A stretch of DNA of 58,609 nucleotides, taken from contig JAGCFO010000038.1 in the NCBI GenBank assembly GCA_017650105.1, positions 1-58,609 on the forward strand, written 5' to 3'. Below the pieces are notes generated by a model that made no database searches, was not told the origin of the DNA, and was given only the letters and a program-made list of their open reading frames with translations. Of this stretch, positions 32,691 to 41,032 are shown piece after piece (the stretch's first letter is position 1; each line of letters begins with the position of its first letter). The position numbers and the translations under genes were made by a program. Origin of the DNA: Bacteroidaceae bacterium. Its GTDB lineage: Bacteria; Bacteroidota; Bacteroidia; Bacteroidales; Bacteroidaceae.

Positions 32691-35447
32691 ATGAAAAGAA
32701 ATCTATTCCGACACCCATTCCCTCTCGTGTTGTTTGCCCTCATTCTGCTTGGCACCGCCAAACTCTCAGCCCAAGAAGCGTATGCAGTGTTCACAGCAGA
32801 CGACAGCACCCTGACATTCTATTATGACCAAAAGCGCGCCTTGCATGAGGAGACAGATACCACATTTGCTCTAAAACCATTCGGTCTGCCGGAATGGTAT
32901 GAGAATCGCACATCCGTTGCCCACGCAGTGTTTGACGATTCGTTTTCTGCAGCCCGTCCCTCAAGTACGGAAAGATGGTTCTATGAGATGACTAACCTAA
33001 TAGACATCACTGACATCAAAAATCTCAACACAAGTAATGTAAAAAATATGGTAGACATGTTCTCCGATTGCATCAATCTTTCAGTTCTTGATGTAAGTGG
33101 TTTTAACACAGCTCAAGTGACGAACATGGGTTCTATGTTTTGTAATTGCAGCAATCTTACCAATCTTGACGTGAGTGGATTTGATACGAGAAATGTAAAT
33201 GATATGACTTGGATGTTCGGAGGTTGCCAAAAGTTAGTAAGCCTTGACGTAAGTGGTTTTGACACACATAATGTAACAGGAATGAACGGAATGTTCTCTG
33301 ACTGTTCTTTGCTTACGAATCTCGATATAAACCATTTTGATACCCAAAATGTGTTGAATATGAACAGCATGTTTTTTAGTTGTAGTGGTTTGTCGAGTCT
33401 TGACGTTAGCAGATTTGACACAAAGAATGTGACTGACATGAGCCAGATGTTCTATAAATGCAGTAACCTTAGTAGTCTTGACGTGAGTGGATTTGACACA
33501 CAGAATGTGAAGAATATGGGATTTATGTTCCATTGCTGCAACAGTCTTACGAATCTTGATATAAGTGGGTTTGATACAAGAAACGTGACGAACATGAAGC
33601 ACATGTTTTTAGAATGTTCTAATTTAACAACCCTTGATGTGAGTGGGTTTGATACACATAACGTTAAAAACATGTCCGCAATGTTTTATGATTGCAACGG
33701 CTTGACAAGTCTTGACGTAAGCGGCTTCGACACGCAGAATGTAACGGATATGAGCAATATGTTCTATAACTGCAACAATTTGGCAAGTCTCGACATAAGC
33801 GGCTTCAATACACAGAATGTGACAGATATGCATCGCATGTTCTATAATTGTAGCAGTATGGAGAGTCTAGATGTGAGTAGTTTTGATACGCAGAATGTGT
33901 CGAGGATGGGTTCAATGTTCTATAATTGTATAAGTTTAACATACCTCGACGTAAGTGGTTTTGCTACACAAAATGTTACGAACACGAGCTGCATGTTTTA
34001 TAATTGCAGCAGTCTGATGAGCCTTGATGTTAGTAGATTTGACACGCAGAAAGTAACGTTAATGTTAGACATGTTTAATGGCTGTAATGCTTTGAAAAGT
34101 CTTGACTTGACAGGCTGGAATATTGGTTGCGTGTCGAACATGAGTGGTTTGTTCTCTTATTGCAATAATCTGAGGACTATCTACGCAAGTAAGGACTGGA
34201 ATGTAGATGGCGAGAATTCTTCTACTAGTATGTTCTATGGTTGTACAAGCCTCGTGGGAGGCAATGGAACAGTATATGGCGGTTCAAAACCTACTGATAT
34301 TACCTATGCCCGCATTGACGGCGGCGTGGATAATCCAGGCTATTTCACGCGAAAAAATGCCTCCGAGCCCTATGCCGTGTTAAACGACAATGGTACCTGT
34401 GTGACTTTCTATTACGATGATTTGAAGGCAAGTCGCGTATCGGAAGGAGTCATAGTTGAGCTTTCTGTCTATGATGCCGAAAACAAGCCGGAGTGGGCGA
34501 CCGAAAATCTTGTCTCCGCCACCTTTGACGAATCCTTTGCGGCCTATAACGGCTTGACATCGCTTAGCTGTTGGTTCTATGGCTGTGACAGTATGGTTTC
34601 CGTTGACGGTTTGACGAATCTCAGTTCCGTTTCCGTAACAGACATGAGCGGCATGTTCTATGGCTGTTCCTCGTTGGCTAGTCTTGACTTAAGTGGTTTT
34701 GATACGGGAAATGTAGTGAACATGCAGAGTCTGTTCGCTAATTGCTCGTCCTTGACAAATATTGATGTAAGCCCTTTCAACACAGCAAAGGTAACAAACA
34801 TGAAAGCCATGTTTTATGGCTGCTCTTCATTGACGAGTCTTGACTTAAGTGGTCTCAATACCCAAAAGCTGATGAATATGAATCTCATGTTCGGCAACTG
34901 TTCCTCGCTGAAACATCTCGATTTGAGCGGGTTCGATACGGAAGCAGAGGGCGTGTCGGGCATAGATTATACTATGCGTGCAATGTTCCAAGGCTGTTCC
35001 TCGCTGGAAACGCTCGACATAAGCAATTTCAACACCAGAAGAATACCCGACATGGTTTTAATGTTTTGTGATTGCTCAGCTTTGTCGACCATCTATGTCG
35101 GCGATGGCTGGAGCACGGAACACTTGACTTCATCTGGTGGAGGTGGTATGTTTTTGCACTGTAACAGCCTCGTCGGCGGTGCTGGCACGGTGTACGATGC
35201 AAGCCATGTTGATGCCGAATATGCTCGCATCGATGATCCTGACAACGGTCAGCCCGGCTATTTTACTGCTAAGTATGTAGGCGATGTGAACGGTGACAGC
35301 AGCGTGAACGTGAGCGACGTGACTTCGCTGGTCGGCATGATTCTGGGCAACAGCGAGCCTAACAGTGCTGCCGACGTCAACAAGGATGGCGAGGTGAATG
35401 TTTCCGACGTCACGGCCATCGTGAGCATCATACTGAACAACAACTGA
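32691..35447 (+). CDS. BspA-like DUF285-repeat surface protein with dockerin-like tail
   Basis: 918 residues. The signal peptide (FPLVLFALILLGTAKLSAQE) is followed by about 19 repeats of 25 residues, 'LDVSGFDTqNVtdMsxMFynCssLtS'. These are the DUF285/mycoplasma-lipoprotein type leucine-rich repeat, in two blocks (about 14 then 5) separated by a spacer that repeats the N-terminal cap (AVLNDNGTCVTFYYDDLKA echoes AVFTADDSTLTFYYDQKRA). The last 55 residues hold two dockerin-like calcium loops (GDVNGDSSVNVSDVTSLV and ADVNKDGEVNVSDVTAIV). It is probably displayed on the surface and binds proteins or glycans. No cohesin is seen in the window. It is AT-richer than the GH20 gene that follows. Confidence 0.88.
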   Translation: MKRNLFRHPFPLVLFALILLGTAKLSAQEAYAVFTADDSTLTFYYDQKRALHEETDTTFALKPFGLPEWYENRTSVAHAVFDDSFSAARPSSTERWFYEMTNLIDITDIKNLNTSNVKNMVDMFSDCINLSVLDVSGFNTAQVTNMGSMFCNCSNLTNLDVSGFDTRNVNDMTWMFGGCQKLVSLDVSGFDTHNVTGMNGMFSDCSLLTNLDINHFDTQNVLNMNSMFFSCSGLSSLDVSRFDTKNVTDMSQMFYKCSNLSSLDVSGFDTQNVKNMGFMFHCCNSLTNLDISGFDTRNVTNMKHMFLECSNLTTLDVSGFDTHNVKNMSAMFYDCNGLTSLDVSGFDTQNVTDMSNMFYNCNNLASLDISGFNTQNVTDMHRMFYNCSSMESLDVSSFDTQNVSRMGSMFYNCISLTYLDVSGFATQNVTNTSCMFYNCSSLMSLDVSRFDTQKVTLMLDMFNGCNALKSLDLTGWNIGCVSNMSGLFSYCNNLRTIYASKDWNVDGENSSTSMFYGCTSLVGGNGTVYGGSKPTDITYARIDGGVDNPGYFTRKNASEPYAVLNDNGTCVTFYYDDLKASRVSEGVIVELSVYDAENKPEWATENLVSATFDESFAAYNGLTSLSCWFYGCDSMVSVDGLTNLSSVSVTDMSGMFYGCSSLASLDLSGFDTGNVVNMQSLFANCSSLTNIDVSPFNTAKVTNMKAMFYGCSSLTSLDLSGLNTQKLMNMNLMFGNCSSLKHLDLSGFDTEAEGVSGIDYTMRAMFQGCSSLETLDISNFNTRRIPDMVLMFCDCSALSTIYVGDGWSTEHLTSSGGGGMFLHCNSLVGGAGTVYDASHVDAEYARIDDPDNGQPGYFTAKYVGDVNGDSSVNVSDVTSLVGMILGNSEPNSAADVNKDGEVNVSDVTAIVSIILNNN

Positions 35448-35486
35448 TATTTTTTTGACACACACCATTTTTTCACAAAACAATTG

Positions 35487-35494
35487 TAATTTTG
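35487..35494 (+). promoter_or_regulatory. -7 promoter box of the GH20 gene
   Basis: TAATTTTG lies 45 bases before ATG 35539. An in-frame ATG at 35455 lies upstream of this box, so the shorter start is preferred. Confidence 0.55.
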
Positions 35495-35538
35495 CAGCGA
35501 CGGCAACGACCGTCTCGAGTCGGAAAAAAACATCCATC

Positions 35539-37443
35539 ATGAAAAGACATTTTTTAACCCTTTCGTGCCTGTTGGCTTGCACGCTCGCGGTCTTCGCGCA
35601 GGAGAAGCCTTTTACCGTCCCCACCATTGAAAACTGGAAAGCAGCCCGCGGTGAGCTGTCGTGGAATCAGCTGACAGACGTTACCTTCAACGACGCCTCG
35701 TTGCAAGGCCAGGCTCAGTACCTCTCAGGCTTCCTGGGAGAAATCCCCGTCAAGCAGGGCAAGGGCGGCAGCGTCGCCCTCCAGCTGTGCCGCGACAAGA
35801 AGCTTGGCAACGAAGGCTACCGACTCGTCGTCACCAAAAAGGGCATCACAGTGAACGCTCAGACGCCTCAGGGCATCCTGTGGGGCATACAGACGTTGCA
35901 GCAGCTCCACGTCCAAGGAAACGCGCTGCCATGCGGCACCGTCACCGACACACCTGCTTACCCCCTGCGAGGGATGATGATCGACGTGGGGCGCAAGTAC
36001 ATACCCCTCTCCTACCTCTACGGCCTCGTCGACCTGCTCTCGTACTACAAGATGAACACGCTGCAGGTGCACCTCAACGACAACGGCATGAGCGGTCACT
36101 ACAACAACAACTGGAAAGAGACATACGCCGCCTTCCGCATGGAGAGCGAGCTGTTCCCCGAGCTGACGGCTCAGGACGGCTTCTACACAAAAAAGGACTT
36201 CCACGACTTCATCCTCTATGCCCGCAGCATGGGTGTGGAGATTATTCCCGAGATTGACGCCCCCGCCCACTCGCTGGCCTTCACGCGCTTCCGCCCGTCG
36301 CTGGCATGTGAGGAATTCGACGACAGCCACCTCGACCTCCGCAACCCCGCCGTCATCCCCTTCCTCGATAGCCTCTATGCCGAGTATTTGGGCGGTCCCG
36401 ACCCCGTGTTCTGCTGCCCTCGCATGCACATCGGCACCGACGAGTACAGCAACAAGGACAGCGCCGTGGTGGAACTCTTCCGCTCGCTCGCCGACCATCT
36501 CATCCACACCGTCGAGGGCTATGGTAAGCAGGCCGTCCTCTGGGGCTCGCTCACCCACTGCAACGGGGTGACACCCGTCAAAGCCGACAACGTGGTGATG
36601 CACATGTGGTACAACGGCTATGCCAACCCGCGCGACATGAAGGCGCTGGGCTATCAGATGGTCACCATCCCCGATAGGTTCGTCTACATCGTGCCACAGG
36701 CTGGATACTACAACGACTACCTCAACTGCAAGTTCCTCTATGAGGAATGGACACCGGCCAGGATACGCGACGAGGTGTTCGACGAGCGTGACCCGCAAAT
36801 ACTCGGAGGCATGTTCGCCGTGTGGAACGATGTCTGCATGAACGGCATCTCAACGGGCGACATTCACCACCGCTCTTTCCCTGCCGTGCAGGTAATCGCC
36901 GAGAAGACATGGCATGCCGTCAACGACACCACTGGCTACGACCGCTGGGACACGCTGCGGCAGACACTGGGCGAGGGATACACATGCAACCAACTGGGGC
37001 ACACCGAAGCCGATCTTGCCAAGCTCTCTCCATCCACCGTCATTAACCCTCGCGACAACGCGCAGATAGGCTATGACTACCAGATTGACTTCGACATCTC
37101 CTGGGCAGCCGAGCCTGACGGGACAGTACTCATCGAGGGTCCCTACGCACGCTTCTACCTCACCGACCCCATAGGAGGCTGGATGGGATTTGCTCGCGAC
37201 GGATACCTCTACACCTTCCGTCACAAGGGCAAGCCCGGACGTACCGAGCACATCACCGTCAAGGGCACCAACACCTCCACCTCGCTCTTCGTCGACGGTA
37301 AGCTGGTACAGGAACTGGGCATCGAAGCACGCTACTACAACAAGGAGAAGACGTACAACTACGTACGCACCCTCATCTTCCCCCTACACCAGACGGGACC
37401 GTTCCGCAGCACCGTCACCCACTTCAAGGCCGCCAAACTATAA
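35539..37443 (+). CDS. GH20 beta-N-acetylhexosaminidase, exported
   Basis: 634 residues from ATG 35539, with a signal peptide (MKRHFLTLSCLLACTLAVFA). A GH20b-type N-terminal domain comes first (about residues 25-140). The GH20 barrel starts at YPLRGMMIDVGRKYIPLSYL. The catalytic Asp-Glu pair is in MHIGTDEYSN, where Glu protonates and Asp orients the substrate acetamido group. IIPEIDAPAHSLAF is also conserved. The final 150 residues form a beta-rich domain (VLIEGPYARFYLTDPIGGWM). It removes terminal GlcNAc or GalNAc from host glycans in the periplasm or outside. The gene is distinctly GC-richer than both neighbours. Confidence 0.9.
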   Translation: MKRHFLTLSCLLACTLAVFAQEKPFTVPTIENWKAARGELSWNQLTDVTFNDASLQGQAQYLSGFLGEIPVKQGKGGSVALQLCRDKKLGNEGYRLVVTKKGITVNAQTPQGILWGIQTLQQLHVQGNALPCGTVTDTPAYPLRGMMIDVGRKYIPLSYLYGLVDLLSYYKMNTLQVHLNDNGMSGHYNNNWKETYAAFRMESELFPELTAQDGFYTKKDFHDFILYARSMGVEIIPEIDAPAHSLAFTRFRPSLACEEFDDSHLDLRNPAVIPFLDSLYAEYLGGPDPVFCCPRMHIGTDEYSNKDSAVVELFRSLADHLIHTVEGYGKQAVLWGSLTHCNGVTPVKADNVVMHMWYNGYANPRDMKALGYQMVTIPDRFVYIVPQAGYYNDYLNCKFLYEEWTPARIRDEVFDERDPQILGGMFAVWNDVCMNGISTGDIHHRSFPAVQVIAEKTWHAVNDTTGYDRWDTLRQTLGEGYTCNQLGHTEADLAKLSPSTVINPRDNAQIGYDYQIDFDISWAAEPDGTVLIEGPYARFYLTDPIGGWMGFARDGYLYTFRHKGKPGRTEHITVKGTNTSTSLFVDGKLVQELGIEARYYNKEKTYNYVRTLIFPLHQTGPFRSTVTHFKAAKL

Positions 37444-37598
37444 GGCGGCCAACGAATGTGGATTGTGTCGGCGACCTATTGAGTTAGCCTAAAGCACTGG
37501 CACCTCTTTTTAGACTCATTCTGCCCATTTGGCACGTTCACAACGTGATTTTTACAGCAGAATTGTCTTTTCCCATGTCATATCCTCTACATGGGAAT

Positions 37599-38123
37599 TT
37601 ACTGTTCTACAAGTTCTTTTACAGTCTGCCAATAATCTGTATCAATCATTGTAATCTGCTCACCACTTCGAGTAAAAGCATCAATGTAGTATTGATTGTC
37701 GAGCTTCAAAGATTCAATTGTATAGCCTGTGTCGTATAACCTCTTTTCTATGATCGAGGCGTGATTCCTTATCTCATCAATATGCCCTTCAATGTAAGCA
37801 TCCGACATTGCAAGGCAAATAAACCTTATTGACTGCAAATATAGCTCACTGAAATCATTGCGCCAACCAGAAGGAATATAACAGCCCTCTACAATGAGAT
37901 TCTGATCATTCTCAATAGCTGTCTTTATCATTTCACGCACAATAGGCCAAAGTTCATCTGTGAGGGCATCATCGTCTTCTGGAGTAAGATTCGTTTTGCC
38001 GCTTCGAATCAAGCCCATTTTCAAATGATCTATAGACAAATACGGATACTTGTACTTTTCAAGCATACGCTGTGCCAATAGCGTTTTGCCTGTATGTGAA
38101 GCTCCTGTTATAAGAATAACCAT
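37599..38123 (-). CDS. P-loop kinase-like ATPase
   Basis: 174 residues with a Walker A motif at the very start (MVILITGASHTGKTLLA). YLSIDHLKMGLIRSG follows, then LIVEGCYIPSGW as a Walker-B-like strand. The fold matches small-molecule kinases of the AAA_33 or zeta-toxin/2-phosphoglycerate-kinase-like group; the substrate is unknown. It starts 13 bases after the acetyltransferase stop and so is co-transcribed with it. Its base composition is AT-rich compared with the GH20 gene, consistent with acquisition. Confidence 0.75.
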   Translation of the reverse strand: MVILITGASHTGKTLLAQRMLEKYKYPYLSIDHLKMGLIRSGKTNLTPEDDDALTDELWPIVREMIKTAIENDQNLIVEGCYIPSGWRNDFSELYLQSIRFICLAMSDAYIEGHIDEIRNHASIIEKRLYDTGYTIESLKLDNQYYIDAFTRSGEQITMIDTDYWQTVKELVEQ

Positions 38124-38136
38124 AAAAATGTTGCTA

Positions 38137-38781
38137 TTATGAAATCTTCCGGATTAACGATAAATCACCACTTGACAAGGCTTTGAAATTGCGCTCTATC
38201 TTCTCTATGTCCCAATCCCACCATTTCAGTTGCAGAAGATAGGCGATGAAGTCGTTGTCAAAACGCATCCTAGTCACTCGGCATGGATTCCCTACCGCGA
38301 CAGCGTAAGGTGGAATATCGGACGCTACCACAGAGTTGGCTCCAATTATGGCCCCATCACCGATATGAACGCCTGGCATAATGGTAACATTCTGGCCAAT
38401 CCAGACGTCATTACCCACAATGGTATCACCCTTCAGAGGTAATTCGTCTTTCACAGGTGCAATGGCACTGCCCCAGTCACCGCCAATGACATAAAATGGA
38501 TAGGTTGTCACGCCGTCCATCCTATGATTGGCTCCATTCATGACAAACTCCACACCCTTGGCAATAGCGCAGAATTTGCCAATAATCAGCCGGTCACCTA
38601 TGAAGTCATAAAAATGAGTGACATGCTTCTCGAATTGGTCAGCACCATCCGCATCATCGTAGTAGGTGTAGTCACCGATGATGATACGCGGGTTCTTCAC
38701 TACGTTTTTGATGAAGCAGAGGCTTGGGATATTGGGATTAGGAAAAGCCTCATTGGGATTGGGTCTGTTTTTTATCTCCAT
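38137..38781 (-). CDS. Xenobiotic (Vat/CatB-like) O-acetyltransferase
   Basis: 214 residues of the left-handed beta-helix hexapeptide acetyltransferase fold. It shows the Vat-type sequence: an early YTYYDD, then LIIGKFCAIAKGVEFVMNGA followed by NHRMDGVTTYPF with the catalytic His, then IVGNDVWIGQNVTIMPGVHI, and AVAVGNPCRVTRMRF before the C-terminal helix. Vat enzymes acetylate streptogramin A; CatB-type relatives acetylate chloramphenicol. Many family members have no known drug role, so a resistance function here is only possible. It lies in an AT-rich island with another acetyltransferase and has a leader resembling that gene's leader. Confidence 0.85.
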   Translation of the reverse strand: MEIKNRPNPNEAFPNPNIPSLCFIKNVVKNPRIIIGDYTYYDDADGADQFEKHVTHFYDFIGDRLIIGKFCAIAKGVEFVMNGANHRMDGVTTYPFYVIGGDWGSAIAPVKDELPLKGDTIVGNDVWIGQNVTIMPGVHIGDGAIIGANSVVASDIPPYAVAVGNPCRVTRMRFDNDFIAYLLQLKWWDWDIEKIERNFKALSSGDLSLIRKIS

Positions 38782-38837
38782 AAATACTGTTTTTTCTGTT
38801 ATTTTGGCTATTCCTTATATTAATTATAATCATAAAT

Positions 38838-38904
38838 GAACAGTAAAAACTGAGTTGGTTGGACAATGGCAGAATACCTTTCTGATATCTGTTTGCATCG
38901 AGCA
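38838..38904 (-). repeat. Duplicated leader segment, copy A
   Basis: On the minus strand ATCAGAAAGGTATTCTGCCA, TTGTCCAACC and ACTGTTC match copy B (39581-39646). About 50 of 65 bases agree by eye. It lies 57 bases upstream of the Vat-like ATG. GCAGA...-type self-complementarity is visible around the ATACCTTTCTGATAT core. Confidence 0.7.
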
Positions 38905-39010
38905 GATAATTCTTTCGCATATCGTTTTCTTTCCTTTATATCACCCATTGAGATTTGGTAAGCCATTCTCCTCGGAATTGCTTACATTGTTAAAAAATTG
39001 GTTATTTCCT

Positions 39011-39523
39011 CTATATTGGAATTTTCTTCAACAAACTATATAAGAGTATATCGTAAAAAACACCGTCTTTTATCACAGCGTTGCGCATGACACTTTCTTG
39101 TGTAAAACCATTCTTCAGTAAAATACGCTGAGATGCCAAATTGGGATGAAAGACTTTTGCCATAATCCGATTGAGTCCAAGTTCCTTTATTGCAATTTCA
39201 CACACTTGTCCCACTGCCTGACTCATCAGGCCACGATTCCAATAGTCTTTCAATAACATGTAGCCTAACTCGCCGTCAAGCCTGTAAATGTCTGCATTTC
39301 GTTCAATGGAAATACTACCAACAATCTTCCCATCCACTACCATTGCGCGGAAAGTTCCATCAATGCCTTCACTTTTGGTAACCCTATTCAGCCACCAATT
39401 AGCATCATCATCTGTGTAAGGATTCGGCAATCTGTCTGACAAATATGTCCTATCAACGGCATTGCATAATTCCTTCAGTTCTTCTTTGTCAGCCAAAGAC
39501 CATTTCCGCATTTCCACTTTCAT
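39011..39523 (-). CDS. GNAT-family N-acetyltransferase (RimJ-like)
   Basis: 170 residues from ATG 39523; the extension to 39538 would need a TTG. Typical Acetyltransf_3 features are present: an N-terminal VEMRKWSLADKEELKELCNA, the strand IVGSISIERNADIYRLDGEL, LGYMLLKDYWNRGLMSQAVG as the acetyl-CoA-binding loop, and the closing RILLKNGFTQESV. It transfers acetyl from acetyl-CoA to an amine on a protein terminus or small molecule; the substrate is unknown. It belongs to the AT-rich island and carries the second copy of the duplicated leader. Confidence 0.88.
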   Translation of the reverse strand: MKVEMRKWSLADKEELKELCNAVDRTYLSDRLPNPYTDDDANWWLNRVTKSEGIDGTFRAMVVDGKIVGSISIERNADIYRLDGELGYMLLKDYWNRGLMSQAVGQVCEIAIKELGLNRIMAKVFHPNLASQRILLKNGFTQESVMRNAVIKDGVFYDILLYSLLKKIPI

Positions 39524-39580
39524 ACTGATAAAGTCCAATTTATCTGTTTTTCAATTCTCGTATTGCTTACAACCATATAC

Positions 39581-39646
39581 GAACAGTATTTGCTAGTAGG
39601 TTGGACAATGGCAGATCACCTTTCTGATAACGGTCTGCATCAAGAA
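39581..39646 (-). repeat. Duplicated leader segment, copy B
   Basis: On the minus strand TGATGCAGACCGTTATCAGA, AAGGTGATCTGCCATTGTCC and AACCTACTAGC lead to ACTGTTC. It matches copy A and lies 58 bases upstream of the GNAT ATG. ATCA-CCTTTC-TGAT within GCAG...CTGC can form a hairpin. Confidence 0.7.
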
Positions 39647-39728
39647 CACCTTACTGATTCCGAGTCAACAAGCATATCCGCAGAACAGCTCTCACGAAGC
39701 AACGTTTTAGAAAAAAACAGCGCTCATG

Positions 39729-39785
39729 TCACCTCTTGTGACCAATTAACTTGAAGCTAAAGAGCTCTCCCTCCTGTCGTATATA
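39729..39785 (-). pseudogene. C-terminal remnant of a lipoprotein paralogue
   Basis: On the minus strand the DNA reads IRQEGELFSFKLIGHKR then stop. This matches the C terminus TRLEGELFGFKFIGR of the intact lipoprotein at 45264-46277, both in protein and in DNA (ACTTGAAGCTAAAGAG vs ACTTGAAGCCAAAGAG). No upstream coding sequence of that gene precedes it; the region before it is the end of the LRR gene. It is a stranded tail left by a deletion or recombination. Confidence 0.75.
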
Positions 39786-39809
39786 TAACCTTTATTCAGC
39801 ACACAAGGA

Positions 39810-41027
39810 TCAATAGTTGTTGGTATTCAACAGTTTCTTGATATACCGCACTTTGTCACTACTTACCTGAACAATAATCATTCGACCAGTTTCTTCTGGT
39901 AGCACAAACTCCTCAAAGTAAGGACTTGTCATAGCAACAGATTGATAATTGACAAGTTGTCGACCAATAGCATCGACCACTTTGACGTCAACCTTCTCAC
40001 CTACCTTCACTGACGGTAACCTGACCGAAAGTCTATTACCATGCAGCTCAAAATAAGCATTGTCAACGACATTGTCTCTTAAGCCAGTGTCTTCCGGATT
40101 GTTCATCGTCAATTGAGAAAAACCTTTCACACGATTATCTTTATAATATGTGAAGTAAATCATATCGTTGCTTTCAGTTTCTGGGGCAATGTATCTAAGT
40201 TTTGTTCCCTCTACCTCCACCGTCCCCACGTTAGCATTCGCATAGCCGATGGTATATGTCTCCGGCAATTCTGTGTCGAAAGTCACCTCCTGATTAGCCC
40301 TGATATTGTACACTCTTGGTGTGACGACCCATGTGGTGTCACAATTTATTTCGTTAGAAAGCGTTGCCATGACAGTCATTCCATAGCTGTCAGAAAGCAT
40401 GACACGATATGTACCACCATCCATCGTAGCAGTCTGATGCAAGGTTCCACAATCAAGCGCAAACTCAGTCTCTAAATTCGTGAAACCGCGATAGCAGATT
40501 ACCGGCTCTCCATTGTCCACATCAGAATAAAACTGATAGATCTCTAAGATAGGAGCATTCTCACTCAACTGTAGTCCCGTTCCCTCAAGAGTAAAACTGC
40601 ACGTCGAAAAGGTTCCGAAGAGTGTGAAGTCTCTAATACGATTGAAAGCCACATCTATTGTCAGTTTCTTTGATGTAGAATAGAACAGTTGATTGATGCC
40701 CTTCAGGTTATTGTGTCTCAAATCTAGCCACTCGAGCGAGTCGAGCAGGGCGAGCGGTTGCAGGTCGTCGAGCATGTTTTCGCTCAGGTCGAGCAGGCGC
40801 AGGTTGGGCATCATGGTCAGGTCGCGCAGATCGGTAATCCCCCTATGCGAAAGATCAAGCGAGGTAATAGTATCAAGTTGTGAAAAACTGATAGGAACCG
40901 ATTCGGTAAGGTTTAGATGCTTGCGTACCCCTTCCTCCACTTCTGCGGAAAAAAACGTCAATTCTTGTCCGAACCCCCTTAGGATAGGTAGACAACAAGT
41001 CAGTATGATGATGACAAATTTCCTCAT
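39810..41027 (-). CDS. Secreted leucine-rich-repeat protein with sorting tail
   Basis: 405 residues with a signal peptide (FVIIILTCCLPILRGFGQ). Internalin/SDS22-style leucine-rich repeats (DTITSLDLSHRGITDLRDL, then PNLRLLDLSENMLDDLQPLA and SLEWLDLRHNNLKGI) cover residues about 50-130. A beta-rich middle follows. The C-terminal LSVRLPSVKVGEKVDVKVVD, AIGRQLVNY and VRYIKKLLN fit a type IX sorting domain. It probably mediates protein binding at the cell surface. It starts 5 bases after the stop of the 998-residue gene and is the last gene of that unit. Confidence 0.82.
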   Translation of the reverse strand: MRKFVIIILTCCLPILRGFGQELTFFSAEVEEGVRKHLNLTESVPISFSQLDTITSLDLSHRGITDLRDLTMMPNLRLLDLSENMLDDLQPLALLDSLEWLDLRHNNLKGINQLFYSTSKKLTIDVAFNRIRDFTLFGTFSTCSFTLEGTGLQLSENAPILEIYQFYSDVDNGEPVICYRGFTNLETEFALDCGTLHQTATMDGGTYRVMLSDSYGMTVMATLSNEINCDTTWVVTPRVYNIRANQEVTFDTELPETYTIGYANANVGTVEVEGTKLRYIAPETESNDMIYFTYYKDNRVKGFSQLTMNNPEDTGLRDNVVDNAYFELHGNRLSVRLPSVKVGEKVDVKVVDAIGRQLVNYQSVAMTSPYFEEFVLPEETGRMIIVQVSSDKVRYIKKLLNTNNY

Positions 41028-41032
41028 GGTCT

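Noticed and set aside
35725..36798. Long open frame antisense to GH20 (357 codons)
   Set aside because: Produced by the high GC content at third positions of the GH20 gene. No domain or promoter.
38838..39646. Integron attC sites around the acetyltransferase genes
   Set aside because: The repeated segments lack paired GTTRRRY/RYYYAAC core sites in the right arrangement. They sit upstream rather than downstream of each gene, and no integrase is present.
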